NCBI GenBank assembly: GCA_026395275.1
Contig: JAPLZA010000079.1
Coordinates: 4,265-25,102, forward strand
Reading direction: 5' to 3'
DNA from: Candidatus Staskawiczbacteria bacterium
GTDB lineage: Bacteria > Patescibacteriota > Minisyncoccia > Minisyncoccales > Staskawiczbacteraceae
DNA: 20,838 nucleotides
Shown here piece by piece: positions 7,380 to 13,102 of the stretch; the first letter of the stretch is position 1; every line of letters begins with the position of its first letter. Under the pieces are notes generated by a model that did not search any database, was not told the DNA's origin, and worked only from the letters and a program-made list of their open reading frames with translations. A program made the position numbers and the translations under genes.

Positions 7380-7387
7380 TATAGTAA
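7375..7387 (+). promoter_or_regulatory. -10 element overlapping the ftsZ stop codon
   Basis: TATAAT (7375-7380) followed by ATAGTAA, the same -10 plus downstream pattern found at 4128 and 8104. No convincing -35 is visible (TTACCG at 7351 is a weak candidate at 18 bp). It would give a leader of about 45 nt to the 7432 gene, beginning with a GTCGATTTTA box (7401-7410) that is also found in the nrdD leader. Confidence 0.5.
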
Positions 7388-7431
7388 ATTATATAAAAAG
7401 GTCGATTTTAATCATTAAATCAAACAACATT

Positions 7432-7803
7432 ATGACAGTAGAAAATTTAGGAGAAAAAGGTTCAGATGAAGCAGCTCAGACTGAAATTCCGAAGGTTGAT
7501 TATGAAAACGAGTCAAGGCTAATAAACGAGAATTATGAAGCGCGTCTTGGCAGGTTCGAAGCGGCTATAAAAGAAATATTTGGAAATGAAGAAGAGTTCA
7601 AAAGTGTTTTAGAGCGGGCAAAAGGTAAAAAAGAACACTTTGAGAAGAATCCTAAAATAACCCCTTTCTTTTCAAGAAATGAAGAATTGGCGCTAGCATT
7701 ATTAAAAAAGAAATTAGAAATAGATGGAGAGTTTGCTACAGCTAAAGAAAAATTAGATGCACGAAGAAACGCAGAAAAAACAGACGTGATAGCTAAAATT
7801 TAA
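7432..7803 (+). CDS. Charged helical protein of unknown function
   Basis: The 123 residues have no signal peptide or membrane segment. The first 20 residues are acidic; the remainder is rich in E, K, R and A with heptad-like spacing and is probably a helical hairpin or coiled coil. I do not recognise a family. It has no SD, follows its own -10 box, and is followed after 10 nt by a lysine-rich mini-protein gene and then a terminator, so the two form a short unit between ftsZ and nrdD. Confidence 0.65.
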   Translation: MTVENLGEKGSDEAAQTEIPKVDYENESRLINENYEARLGRFEAAIKEIFGNEEEFKSVLERAKGKKEHFEKNPKITPFFSRNEELALALLKKKLEIDGEFATAKEKLDARRNAEKTDVIAKI

Positions 7804-7813
7804 AAATTCTTTT

Positions 7814-7978
7814 ATGAAAAAAATAAAAAAGAAAGCTATTAGGAAAAAAATAAAAGTTGTAAAAAAGAAAAAGAAAGTTTTGACAAAGAAAAAAACCATT
7901 TCGCGAAAGAAAAAGTCTGTAGCAGAGATGAGTTTAGATAAATTTTTCTATTTTATGGAAAAAATTTCGGCAATTTAG
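7814..7978 (+). CDS. Lysine-rich 54-residue basic protein
   Basis: An ATG-to-TAG frame encodes 54 residues. The first 34 are almost half lysine plus arginine, in runs separated by I, V, A or T. The last 20 are a short hydrophobic/aromatic tail (LDKFFYFMEKI). The pattern resembles histone H1-like or other nucleic-acid-binding basic tails, but A-rich DNA also yields lysine by chance. Its position 10 nt after the previous gene and 11 nt before a terminator supports it as a real gene. Function unknown. Confidence 0.5.
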   Translation: MKKIKKKAIRKKIKVVKKKKKVLTKKKTISRKKKSVAEMSLDKFFYFMEKISAI

Positions 7979-7988
7979 TAAAAATAAC

Positions 7989-8017
7989 AAAAAATGCCCA
8001 AAACAACGGCGTTTTTT
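7989..8017 (+). terminator. Intrinsic terminator
   Basis: A 10-bp stem (7989-7998 with 8008-8017, one T-G wobble) has a 9-nt loop and the right arm ends in six T residues. It closes the 7432-7978 unit. Confidence 0.75.
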
Positions 8018-8050
8018 GTTCTAATTTTGCAAACCAGTTATATCAAAAAG

Positions 8051-8059
8051 TTATCCACA
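8051..8059 (+). promoter_or_regulatory. Perfect DnaA-box 9-mer
   Basis: TTATCCACA matches the canonical DnaA-binding 9-mer exactly. It stands alone, 22 bp upstream of the -35 of the nrdD promoter, so it is more likely a regulatory site (or chance) than an origin. No cluster of boxes is present. Confidence 0.4.
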
Positions 8060-8081
8060 GATTTTATATTGAGAGAGGGAT

Positions 8082-8116
8082 TTGACATGGTTTCTTGTTG
8101 GAGTAAAATGTAGTAA
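8082..8116 (+). promoter_or_regulatory. nrdD promoter
   Basis: TTGACA (8082-8087), a 16-bp spacer and TAAAAT (8104-8109), followed by GTAGTAA. The predicted transcript start is near 8116, which leaves a leader of about 130 nt before nrdD. Confidence 0.75.
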
Positions 8117-8231
8117 TCTAGTCGATTTTAAAATATTAAACAAAAGGCATTTTAACAAACTCATTGTTTAGAAGCAAACGTCCCAGAGCTTTTGAACAAT
8201 AAGCTTGGTTAAAGGCAAATGTCTTTTTTTT
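8116..8231 (+). ncRNA. Structured nrdD leader, candidate attenuator or riboswitch
   Basis: The leader can fold into a three-way junction. A closing 11-bp stem pairs 8142-8152 with 8217-8227 (one G-U). Inside it are a short hairpin AACAA/TTGTT around 8154-8170 and a longer one in which CCAGAGCTT (from 8183) pairs with AAGCTTGG (8200-8207) with one bulged G. The closing stem's right arm runs straight into a T tract ending at 8231, 15 nt before the nrdD ATG, so it would behave as an intrinsic terminator. It does not match the consensus of the purine, cobalamin or other riboswitches I can recall. A small RNA independent of nrdD is the alternative reading. Confidence 0.5.
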
Positions 8232-8246
8232 GTCCCCTAAATTAAT

Positions 8247-10415
8247 ATGGAAGCAGAGTTAAAAACAAAAATAAACGTTGAGAAAGTTCGTAAAAGAGAC
8301 GGGATGGTCGTTGATTTTGAGCAGGATAAAATTGCCAACGCAGTTCACAAGGCAATTATTGCCACGGGTCAGGGAAACGGAGAAATCTCTAAAAAAGTTT
8401 CCGATAAAGTTGTAAGTTTGCTAAATAGGAGGTTTAAAAAAGGAGAAGTACCGACAATTGAGCAGGTACAGGACATTGTTGAAGAGGCTTTGATTTTAGA
8501 AGATTTAGTTGAGACTGCTAAAGCCTACATATTATATAGAGAGCAAAGAAGATCAATTCGTGAAGCCGAAAAAGCAACTGATGATTCTTCAGAAAAAGTT
8601 GATAGCTATTTAAAAGAAATTGATTGGCAGGTGAAAGAGAACGCCAACATGACTTTTTCTTTACAGGGACTAAACCAGTATGTTGGTTCTTATATTTCAA
8701 AAAAATATTGGTTAAATAAAATTTATCCTAAAGAAATTAGAGACGCTGCAGCCAGTGAAGACTTCCATATACATAATTTGGAATTGTTAGCTCCTTATTG
8801 TGCCGGTTGGGATTTGTACGACTTTTTAGTAAAAGGATTTGGTGGAGTTTTGGGAAAAATAGAATGTAAGCCTCCAAAGCATTTAAGGACAGCAATGGGC
8901 CAGTTAGTTAATGTTTTGTTCACTTTGCAGGGAGAGACTGCCGGAGCAAATGCTATTTCTAATTTTGATACATTATTAGCTCCATTTATCAGATACGACA
9001 ATTTAAATTATAAACAAGTAAAACAGGTGATGCAGGAATTTTTGTATAGCTGCATGGTTCCTACGCGCGTTGGTTTTCAGACACCATTTTTAAACGTATC
9101 TTTAGACATTAAAGCACCTTCATTTCTGGCAAAACAGCCGGTTATTATTGGTGGCGAACCTCAAAACGAAACTTATGGAGAATTCCAGCCGGAAATGGAT
9201 ATGTTTATTAAGGCTTTTTATGAAGGATTAATGGAAGGAGACGCTTCGGGCAGGCCATTTACTTTCCCGATTCCTACAGTTTCTATTGGTAAAGATTTTG
9301 AGTGGGACAACCCCAATTTGACAGCGATGTGGGAGGCGACCGCAAAATATGGAATTAATTATTTCTCCAATTTTGTGCAGTCTGATATGAGCCCAGATGA
9401 CGCAAGGTCAATGTGTTGCAGGCTTAGGCTAGATAACAGGGAATTATATAAAAGAGGAGGCGGATTATTTGGCTCTTCTCCAAAAACCGGTTCAATAGGT
9501 GTAGTTACAATAAACTTGCCGAGAATTGGATATACTTCAAAAACAAAAACAGAATTCTTTGAAAAACTGACCAAATTAATGGAGTTGGCCAAAGAAAGTT
9601 TAGAAATAAAGAGAAAAGCATTGGATAATTTTATGGAGAAAGGACTTTATCCATATTCCAGGCATTATTTGGAAGACATGAAGAAGATGAGAAACACTTA
9701 TTTTGGAAATCATTTTTCAACCATTGGAATTATAGGAATGAACGAAGCCTTGATTAACTTTTTAGAAGAAGACATCACAACTCCAAAAGGCAGGAAGTTT
9801 GCGCTTGAAGTTTTAGATTTTATGAGAGACAAAATGATTAAGTTCCAGGAAGAAACAGGAAACTTGTATAACTTGGAAGCAACCCCAGGAGAAGGAACAA
9901 GTTATAGGCAAGCTAGAATGGACAGAGAAAAATTTCCAGACATTATCACGTCCGGGACAAAAGAAGTTCCTTATTACACAAATTCAAGCCAGTTACCAGT
10001 TGGTTTTACAGACGATGTGTTTGAAGCATTAAAATTACAGAATGATTTGCAGGTAAAATATACCGGTGGAACTGTTTTGCACATATTTTTAGGAGAGAAA
10101 GTTTCAGACCCCAATATGGCAAAGAATTTAGTAAGGAAAATATTTAATAATTACAGTTTGCCGTATATCACCTTAACTCCAACATTTTCAATTTGTCCAA
10201 CTCATGGCTATATTTCCGGCGAACATTTTGAATGTCCTCAGTGCACCATAAAACAGCCGTGTGAAGTTTATTCAAGAGTTGTAGGATACATCAGGCCCGT
10301 TCAGCAGTGGCACAAAGGAAAGCAAGAAGAATATAAAGAAAGAAAAGAGTTTGCTTTTCCGGCTGAAACAGTAGAAAGTGTTTCTCAAAAAGTTGAAGAA
10401 AAAATTGTAGCCTAA
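8247..10415 (+). CDS. nrdD: Anaerobic ribonucleoside-triphosphate reductase (class III)
   Basis: This oxygen-sensitive glycyl-radical enzyme makes deoxyribonucleotides from NTPs. The 722-residue protein begins with an ATP-cone regulatory domain (about 9-100; RKRDGMVVDFEQDKI), which senses ATP/dATP. The 10-stranded barrel follows with typical NrdD stretches (QGETAGANAISNFDTLLAPF, then CMVPTRVGFQTPF). The C-terminus has the zinc-site cysteines CPTHGY and CPQC and the glycyl-radical loop RVVGYIRPV with the radical glycine at about 680. No intein or frameshift is seen. There is no SD. It lies downstream of a structured leader and upstream of its likely activase, separated by a terminator. Confidence 0.96.
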   Translation: MEAELKTKINVEKVRKRDGMVVDFEQDKIANAVHKAIIATGQGNGEISKKVSDKVVSLLNRRFKKGEVPTIEQVQDIVEEALILEDLVETAKAYILYREQRRSIREAEKATDDSSEKVDSYLKEIDWQVKENANMTFSLQGLNQYVGSYISKKYWLNKIYPKEIRDAAASEDFHIHNLELLAPYCAGWDLYDFLVKGFGGVLGKIECKPPKHLRTAMGQLVNVLFTLQGETAGANAISNFDTLLAPFIRYDNLNYKQVKQVMQEFLYSCMVPTRVGFQTPFLNVSLDIKAPSFLAKQPVIIGGEPQNETYGEFQPEMDMFIKAFYEGLMEGDASGRPFTFPIPTVSIGKDFEWDNPNLTAMWEATAKYGINYFSNFVQSDMSPDDARSMCCRLRLDNRELYKRGGGLFGSSPKTGSIGVVTINLPRIGYTSKTKTEFFEKLTKLMELAKESLEIKRKALDNFMEKGLYPYSRHYLEDMKKMRNTYFGNHFSTIGIIGMNEALINFLEEDITTPKGRKFALEVLDFMRDKMIKFQEETGNLYNLEATPGEGTSYRQARMDREKFPDIITSGTKEVPYYTNSSQLPVGFTDDVFEALKLQNDLQVKYTGGTVLHIFLGEKVSDPNMAKNLVRKIFNNYSLPYITLTPTFSICPTHGYISGEHFECPQCTIKQPCEVYSRVVGYIRPVQQWHKGKQEEYKERKEFAFPAETVESVSQKVEEKIVA

Positions 10416-10419
10416 AATA

Positions 10420-10450
10420 AAAAAACTCTCTTCCAAAAAGGGAGTTTTTT
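10420..10450 (+). terminator. Intrinsic terminator after nrdD
   Basis: An 11-bp stem (10420-10430 with 10440-10450, one wobble; AAAAAACTC / GAGTTTTTT core) has a 9-nt loop and the right arm is T-rich. Confidence 0.75.
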
Positions 10451-10453
10451 AGT

Positions 10454-10459
10454 TATCAT
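10454..10459 (+). promoter_or_regulatory. -10 box of the activase gene (leaderless)
   Basis: TATCAT (5 of 6 matches) ends 6 nt before the ATG at 10466, so transcription would start on the A of the start codon. The -35 region overlaps the preceding terminator and is weak (TTCCAA at 10431, 17-bp spacing). Confidence 0.45.
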
Positions 10460-10465
10460 TAACAC

Positions 10466-11173
10466 ATGTTAATTGCTGGATTACAAAAAACAACTTTAAT
10501 TGATTACCCTGGTAAAATTGCCTGTGTGGTTTTTTTAGCAGGATGTAATTTCAGATGCCCATGGTGTTATTCTTCAGAATTAGTCTTACCCCTAAAAATT
10601 GCCGTGCAACCAAGATTATCAGAAAAAGATTTTTTTGATTTTTTAAGAGAAAGAAAGGGCATGTTAGAAGGCGTTGTAATTTGTGGGGGAGAGCCGACAA
10701 TAAACAAAGAATTACCTCAATTTATAGAAAAAATAAAAAAATTGGGATATTCTGTTAAATTAGACACTAATGGTTCTAATCCGCAGGTGGTTAAAGATTT
10801 AACAAGATTAAGCCTTATAGATTATGTTGCAATGGATATAAAAGCCTCACAAGACAATCCTGCCTATAAAAACCTTATGCAGGAGGGCATTACCATAGAA
10901 AACATAAAAGAAAGCGTGGAATTTTTAAAGAATAGCAATTTAGATTTTGAATTTCGCACAACTGTTGTGAATACAATTCATACAAAAGATGATTTTATAA
11001 AAATTGCCAAATGGATTGGCGGGCCGAACATAAAGTATTATTTGCAAAATTTCAGGGCAGAAAAAACAATTGACCCTGCTTTTGAAAAGGTAGGACCCTT
11101 TAAAAAATCATTTTTGGATGAAATTGTAAAAGAAATTTCCCCATATTTTAAAGATTGCCAAGTAAGGTCTTGA
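10466..11173 (+). CDS. nrdG: Anaerobic ribonucleotide reductase activating protein (radical SAM, NrdG-type)
   Basis: This radical-SAM activase installs the glycyl radical on NrdD. The 235 residues start MLIAGLQKTTLIDYPGK, typical of the longer NrdG2-like subfamily, and carry the [4Fe-4S] motif CNFRCPWC with the CX3CX2C cysteines at 27, 31 and 34. The SAM-binding GGEPT is at about 78-82. A TIM-barrel fold with DTNGSNP and DYVAMDIKA stretches follows. It directly follows nrdD, which supports the assignment over other radical SAM activases. Its stop lies 3 nt after the first base of the -35 box of the DGR target promoter. Confidence 0.9.
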   Translation: MLIAGLQKTTLIDYPGKIACVVFLAGCNFRCPWCYSSELVLPLKIAVQPRLSEKDFFDFLRERKGMLEGVVICGGEPTINKELPQFIEKIKKLGYSVKLDTNGSNPQVVKDLTRLSLIDYVAMDIKASQDNPAYKNLMQEGITIENIKESVEFLKNSNLDFEFRTTVVNTIHTKDDFIKIAKWIGGPNIKYYLQNFRAEKTIDPAFEKVGPFKKSFLDEIVKEISPYFKDCQVRS

Positions 11174-11198
11174 CACAAATATTCATATTTGATATAAT
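11170..11198 (+). promoter_or_regulatory. Consensus promoter of the DGR target gene
   Basis: A perfect TTGACA (11170-11175), exactly 17 bp, and a perfect TATAAT (11193-11198). This is the best promoter in the window. The -35 begins within the stop codon region of the activase gene. The transcript start is predicted near 11205. Confidence 0.88.
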
Positions 11199-11244
11199 AA
11201 AAACAGACTAAACACGTCGTTTGGTCGCAACAAGAACATTGAAA

Positions 11245-11267
11245 TCCCGCTAAGCGGGAAGAAAGGA
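11245..11267 (+). promoter_or_regulatory. Leader hairpin plus SD of the target gene
   Basis: A 6-bp GC stem with triloop, TCCCGC-TAA-GCGGGA (11245-11259), sits 1-2 nt before GAAAGGA (11261-11267). The SD ends 8 nt before the ATG at 11276 and overlaps the ATG at 11265/11267, which favours 11276 as the start. The hairpin could tune ribosome access. Confidence 0.5.
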
Positions 11268-11275
11268 TGGCTCCG

Positions 11276-12199
11276 ATGTCAATAAAAACATTGGCTCCGT
11301 CAGTTACGGTAAGAGATCCGAAGGGTCTGAAGTTCATGTCGATCGTGGAAGCGCGCTACAACAAAGCTCAGCTTTCAGAAGACGAGGCGCAGAGAGTGAA
11401 TGACACTCCCGGTCTCAGCGATCTGATCGGCAGCTGGATCGAAGAACACCGTCGTCCCAATCAGTTCGCCAACGAGGAAGTCCGCACAGTGTACGGATAT
11501 CCGCGCGAGTACAAGGGGTCAAAGCCCATCGAGGAACAGATTGAGGCATTGGTCGAGATCTGCGACGGCAAAGTGGACCCGAGCTGCGCGCTCGCGTTCG
11601 CCAGGAACCTTCCGGACATGAAGCAATTCGTTCCGGCAGATGCCCTGCGGTACACGGGCTGGTTCGCTACCCTGTGGGATGAAGCGTTGGTCGCTCTCTT
11701 TCCCAAGGAAACGGATCGTGCTCAGCGGTACTGCAACGGCGTCAGTCTGATGCTGGAGAAGATTGCGGCATCGCGTTCGTTCACCAATTGGCGCAAAGGG
11801 CAGATCGACACGGCTCATCTGCGGATTCACGCTCGCACGATGCAAGCAATGGACCAGATCGCCCTGACGCAAAAGGGCGGTATTCTGATCATTGCCGGCC
11901 AGCTCGGCATTCGTCACGGTGGTCGTTCCGTTCGTCGGGCTCGCGAGGTCTTTGTGGCCAACGAGTACGGCACGGGAAGTCTCACCGGAACATCTGTTGT
12001 TTATACTCATCCCGAACGTCTCGTTCGCTGGGAAGAGCTGGACATGGATTTACCCGGTGACGAGTTTTCCGATGGCGGCGGCGGTCAGTTCGGCCACGCT
12101 CCGTACCTCTCCTTCTACGACGGGACCAGGTTCGACGCGGTCGTTGTCTCGGTCGCCGGCGGCTTCTGTGGGTCCTCGTCGTTCTTCGCCCCGCAGTGA
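11276..12199 (+). CDS. DGR target (variable) protein
   Basis: This is the protein diversified by the DGR. It is 307 residues from the ATG at 11276 (310 from the ATG at 11267). It has no signal peptide or membrane segment, so it is probably cytosolic. The N-terminal 260 residues are mixed helical and match no family I recognise. The last 43 residues are encoded by the VR: an invariant GQFGHAPYL, a variable core, then invariant GSSSFFAP. In known DGRs such a C-terminus forms a C-type-lectin-like ligand-binding surface; that fold is inferred here, not shown. Compared with the TR-encoded version, 14 residues differ, including a new Cys. The gene is GC-richer than its neighbours and has a true SD, unlike most of the window. 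A strong terminator follows at 12273. Confidence 0.9.
   Translation: MSIKTLAPSVTVRDPKGLKFMSIVEARYNKAQLSEDEAQRVNDTPGLSDLIGSWIEEHRRPNQFANEEVRTVYGYPREYKGSKPIEEQIEALVEICDGKVDPSCALAFARNLPDMKQFVPADALRYTGWFATLWDEALVALFPKETDRAQRYCNGVSLMLEKIAASRSFTNWRKGQIDTAHLRIHARTMQAMDQIALTQKGGILIIAGQLGIRHGGRSVRRAREVFVANEYGTGSLTGTSVVYTHPERLVRWEELDMDLPGDEFSDGGGGQFGHAPYLSFYDGTRFDAVVVSVAGGFCGSSSFFAPQ
12065..12197 (+). repeat. DGR variable repeat (VR)
   Basis: The VR aligns without gaps to 12527-12659 (offset 462). In the core 12069-12197 there are 20 mismatches, every one at a TR adenine: 11 A-to-G, 7 A-to-T, 2 A-to-C. About 10 of 30 TR adenines are unchanged and no C, G or T of the TR is altered. The 3' block 12169-12193 is A-free and invariant, as expected for the initiation-of-mutagenic-homology (IMH) end. 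The repeat ends on the first base of the stop codon. Confidence 0.97.
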
Positions 12200-12205
12200 A
12201 GTTGT

Positions 12206-12243
12206 GAGCTTTGAGCTCTTGAGTTATGGATTCTTTTGAATCC
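12206..12243 (+). promoter_or_regulatory. Tandem hairpins just after the VR, possible target-site structure
   Basis: GAGCT-TTG-AGCTC (12206-12218) and GGATTC-TTTT-GAATCC (12228-12243; 6-bp stem, 4-nt loop) lie 6-44 bp after the target stop. A short hairpin downstream of the VR is needed for target recognition in the Bordetella phage DGR, and the second one has matching geometry. It lacks a T tract, so it is not a terminator. Confidence 0.45.
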
Positions 12244-12272
12244 TTATTCCTTGACCCCGATGTTCGCGACAT

Positions 12273-12311
12273 ATGGCGTTGTCTGCTCCACAGGCAACGC
12301 CATCTTTTTTT
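12273..12311 (+). terminator. Intrinsic terminator of the target transcript
   Basis: A 13-bp stem (12273-12285 with 12291-12303, one G-U) has a 5-nt loop and is followed by C and seven T residues. Confidence 0.88.
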
Positions 12312-12336
12312 ACTTTTAATATTATTTGTGTATAAT
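12309..12336 (+). promoter_or_regulatory. Promoter upstream of the TR region
   Basis: TTTACT (12309-12314), 16 bp, then a perfect TATAAT (12331-12336). The predicted start is about 12343. It would drive the RNA that contains, or precedes, the TR. Confidence 0.6.
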
Positions 12337-12342
12337 TAAATT

Positions 12343-12490
12343 GAGATTAGGTTAATGAACAGCCGTTTAAGGATGGCTGTCACCGAACTCTCTTTTCATT
12401 AAACAACCAGAGTCTTTGCGTTCAAGGATGCGAAGAGCGTGTTGTCTTGGGGAGATACTGCTTGCCTTATCTGTGGCGGGTTTTCTTTTT
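12343..12490 (+). ncRNA. Candidate structured RNA upstream of the TR
   Basis: This stretch has no coding signal but several stems. Hairpin A is ACAGCC/GGCTGT (12359-12364 with 12375-12380), enclosed by TTAATGA/TCATTAA (12352-12358 with 12396-12402). Hairpin B is 12414-12420 with 12429-12435. Both hairpins display the same 11-mer GTTYAAGGATG (12365-12375 and 12420-12430) in or at the loop. A weak GC stem 12461-12466/12475-12480 followed by a T-rich tract looks like a terminator. It is either a separate small RNA or the 5' part of the DGR RNA. Confidence 0.5.
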
Positions 12491-12526
12491 TATAGAGATG
12501 CCGTCGAATAAAATTCAGGAGGCATA

Positions 12527-12659
12527 TTTTCCGATGACGGCGACGGTCAGTTCGGCCACGCTCCGTACCTCAACTTCAACGACAAGACCAGGTTCGACAC
12601 GAACGATGTCTCGAACGCCAACGACAACTATGGGTCCTCGTCGTTCTTCGCCCCGAAGT
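12527..12659 (+). repeat. DGR template repeat (TR)
   Basis: Non-coding donor copy of the VR. Read in the target frame it would encode SDDGDGQFGHAPYL followed by six AAC asparagine codons and GSSSFFAPK. AAC codons are the classic substrate because adenine mutagenesis can turn them into many residues without making a stop, and all six are changed in the VR. An AGGAGG lies at 12517-12522, just before the TR. The TR is GC-rich like the target gene, unlike the AT-rich avd and reverse transcriptase genes. Confidence 0.96.
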
Positions 12660-12676
12660 CTCTCCTCTATAAATGC

Positions 12677-12705
12677 AAAAGGCATTCATTTTTTGAATGC
12701 CTTTT
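12677..12705. terminator. Bidirectional terminator between TR and avd
   Basis: A perfect 12-bp stem, AAAAGGCATTCA / TGAATGCCTTTT, has a 5-nt loop. It has A runs on one side and T runs on the other, so it can end the TR RNA (rightward) and the avd mRNA (leftward). It lies 17 nt after the TR and 11 nt after the avd stop codon. Confidence 0.75.
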
Positions 12706-12716
12706 GTCTTATCGGA

Positions 12717-13070
12717 TTATCTGCTAACGGTAGATTTCAACCACCCACCCAGCATTCTCCCGATCTCATCAACAACTTCTTCTAACAGGCAATACTTTTT
12801 ATTATCAATCGATTTAGTGTCTTTCATCAGTCGGACAAGAACACGAAGTACGTTCAACTTTAAGCTGGTTTTCTCCAACACGGGAGTTTTTTCAAATTTC
12901 TGTTTATAGCTGGCTGACAATATTCCTTCCAATATTTCTAAAATCAGATTTTCTGATTTTTGCCAGATAGTGTATTTATCCTGTTTGGGAATAAGTGTTC
13001 TAAATGTATAGAACATCTTATACAAGTCATAACCTTTCTTAAATATTGGTATATCAAATTCTTCTGTCAT
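12717..13070 (-). CDS. avd: DGR accessory protein Avd (four-helix bundle)
   Basis: This basic four-helix-bundle protein forms a pentameric barrel in characterised DGRs and binds both the reverse transcriptase and the DGR RNA. The 117-residue protein has the family pattern: an N-terminal P-x-F-KKGYDLYKMFY, a middle helix with WQKSENLILEILEGILSA, then LKLNVLRVLVRLMKDTKSID, and a C-terminal LLEEVVDEIGRMLGGWLKS. Length is slightly below the typical 120-130. It is transcribed away from the reverse transcriptase gene (32-bp shared intergenic region) and toward the TR, an unusual orientation. No SD is visible. Confidence 0.88.
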   Translation of the reverse strand: MTEEFDIPIFKKGYDLYKMFYTFRTLIPKQDKYTIWQKSENLILEILEGILSASYKQKFEKTPVLEKTSLKLNVLRVLVRLMKDTKSIDNKKYCLLEEVVDEIGRMLGGWLKSTVSR

Positions 13071-13102
13071 ATTTTTACAGTTTAATTATTTAATTTTTAA
13101 TT

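Noticed and set aside
11519..12272. Several overlapping ORFs on both strands inside the DGR target gene
   Set aside because: They are shadows of the GC-rich target frame, with arginine/serine-biased compositions and no start signals.
12447..12785. Plus-strand ORF covering the TR, with AGGAGG 11 nt before an internal ATG at 12534
   Set aside because: The frame differs from the target gene's reading frame, is rich in S, T, R and P from the repeat, and runs through the terminator and antisense of avd. The TR is a non-coding template, so I treat the SD-like AGGAGG as coincidental.
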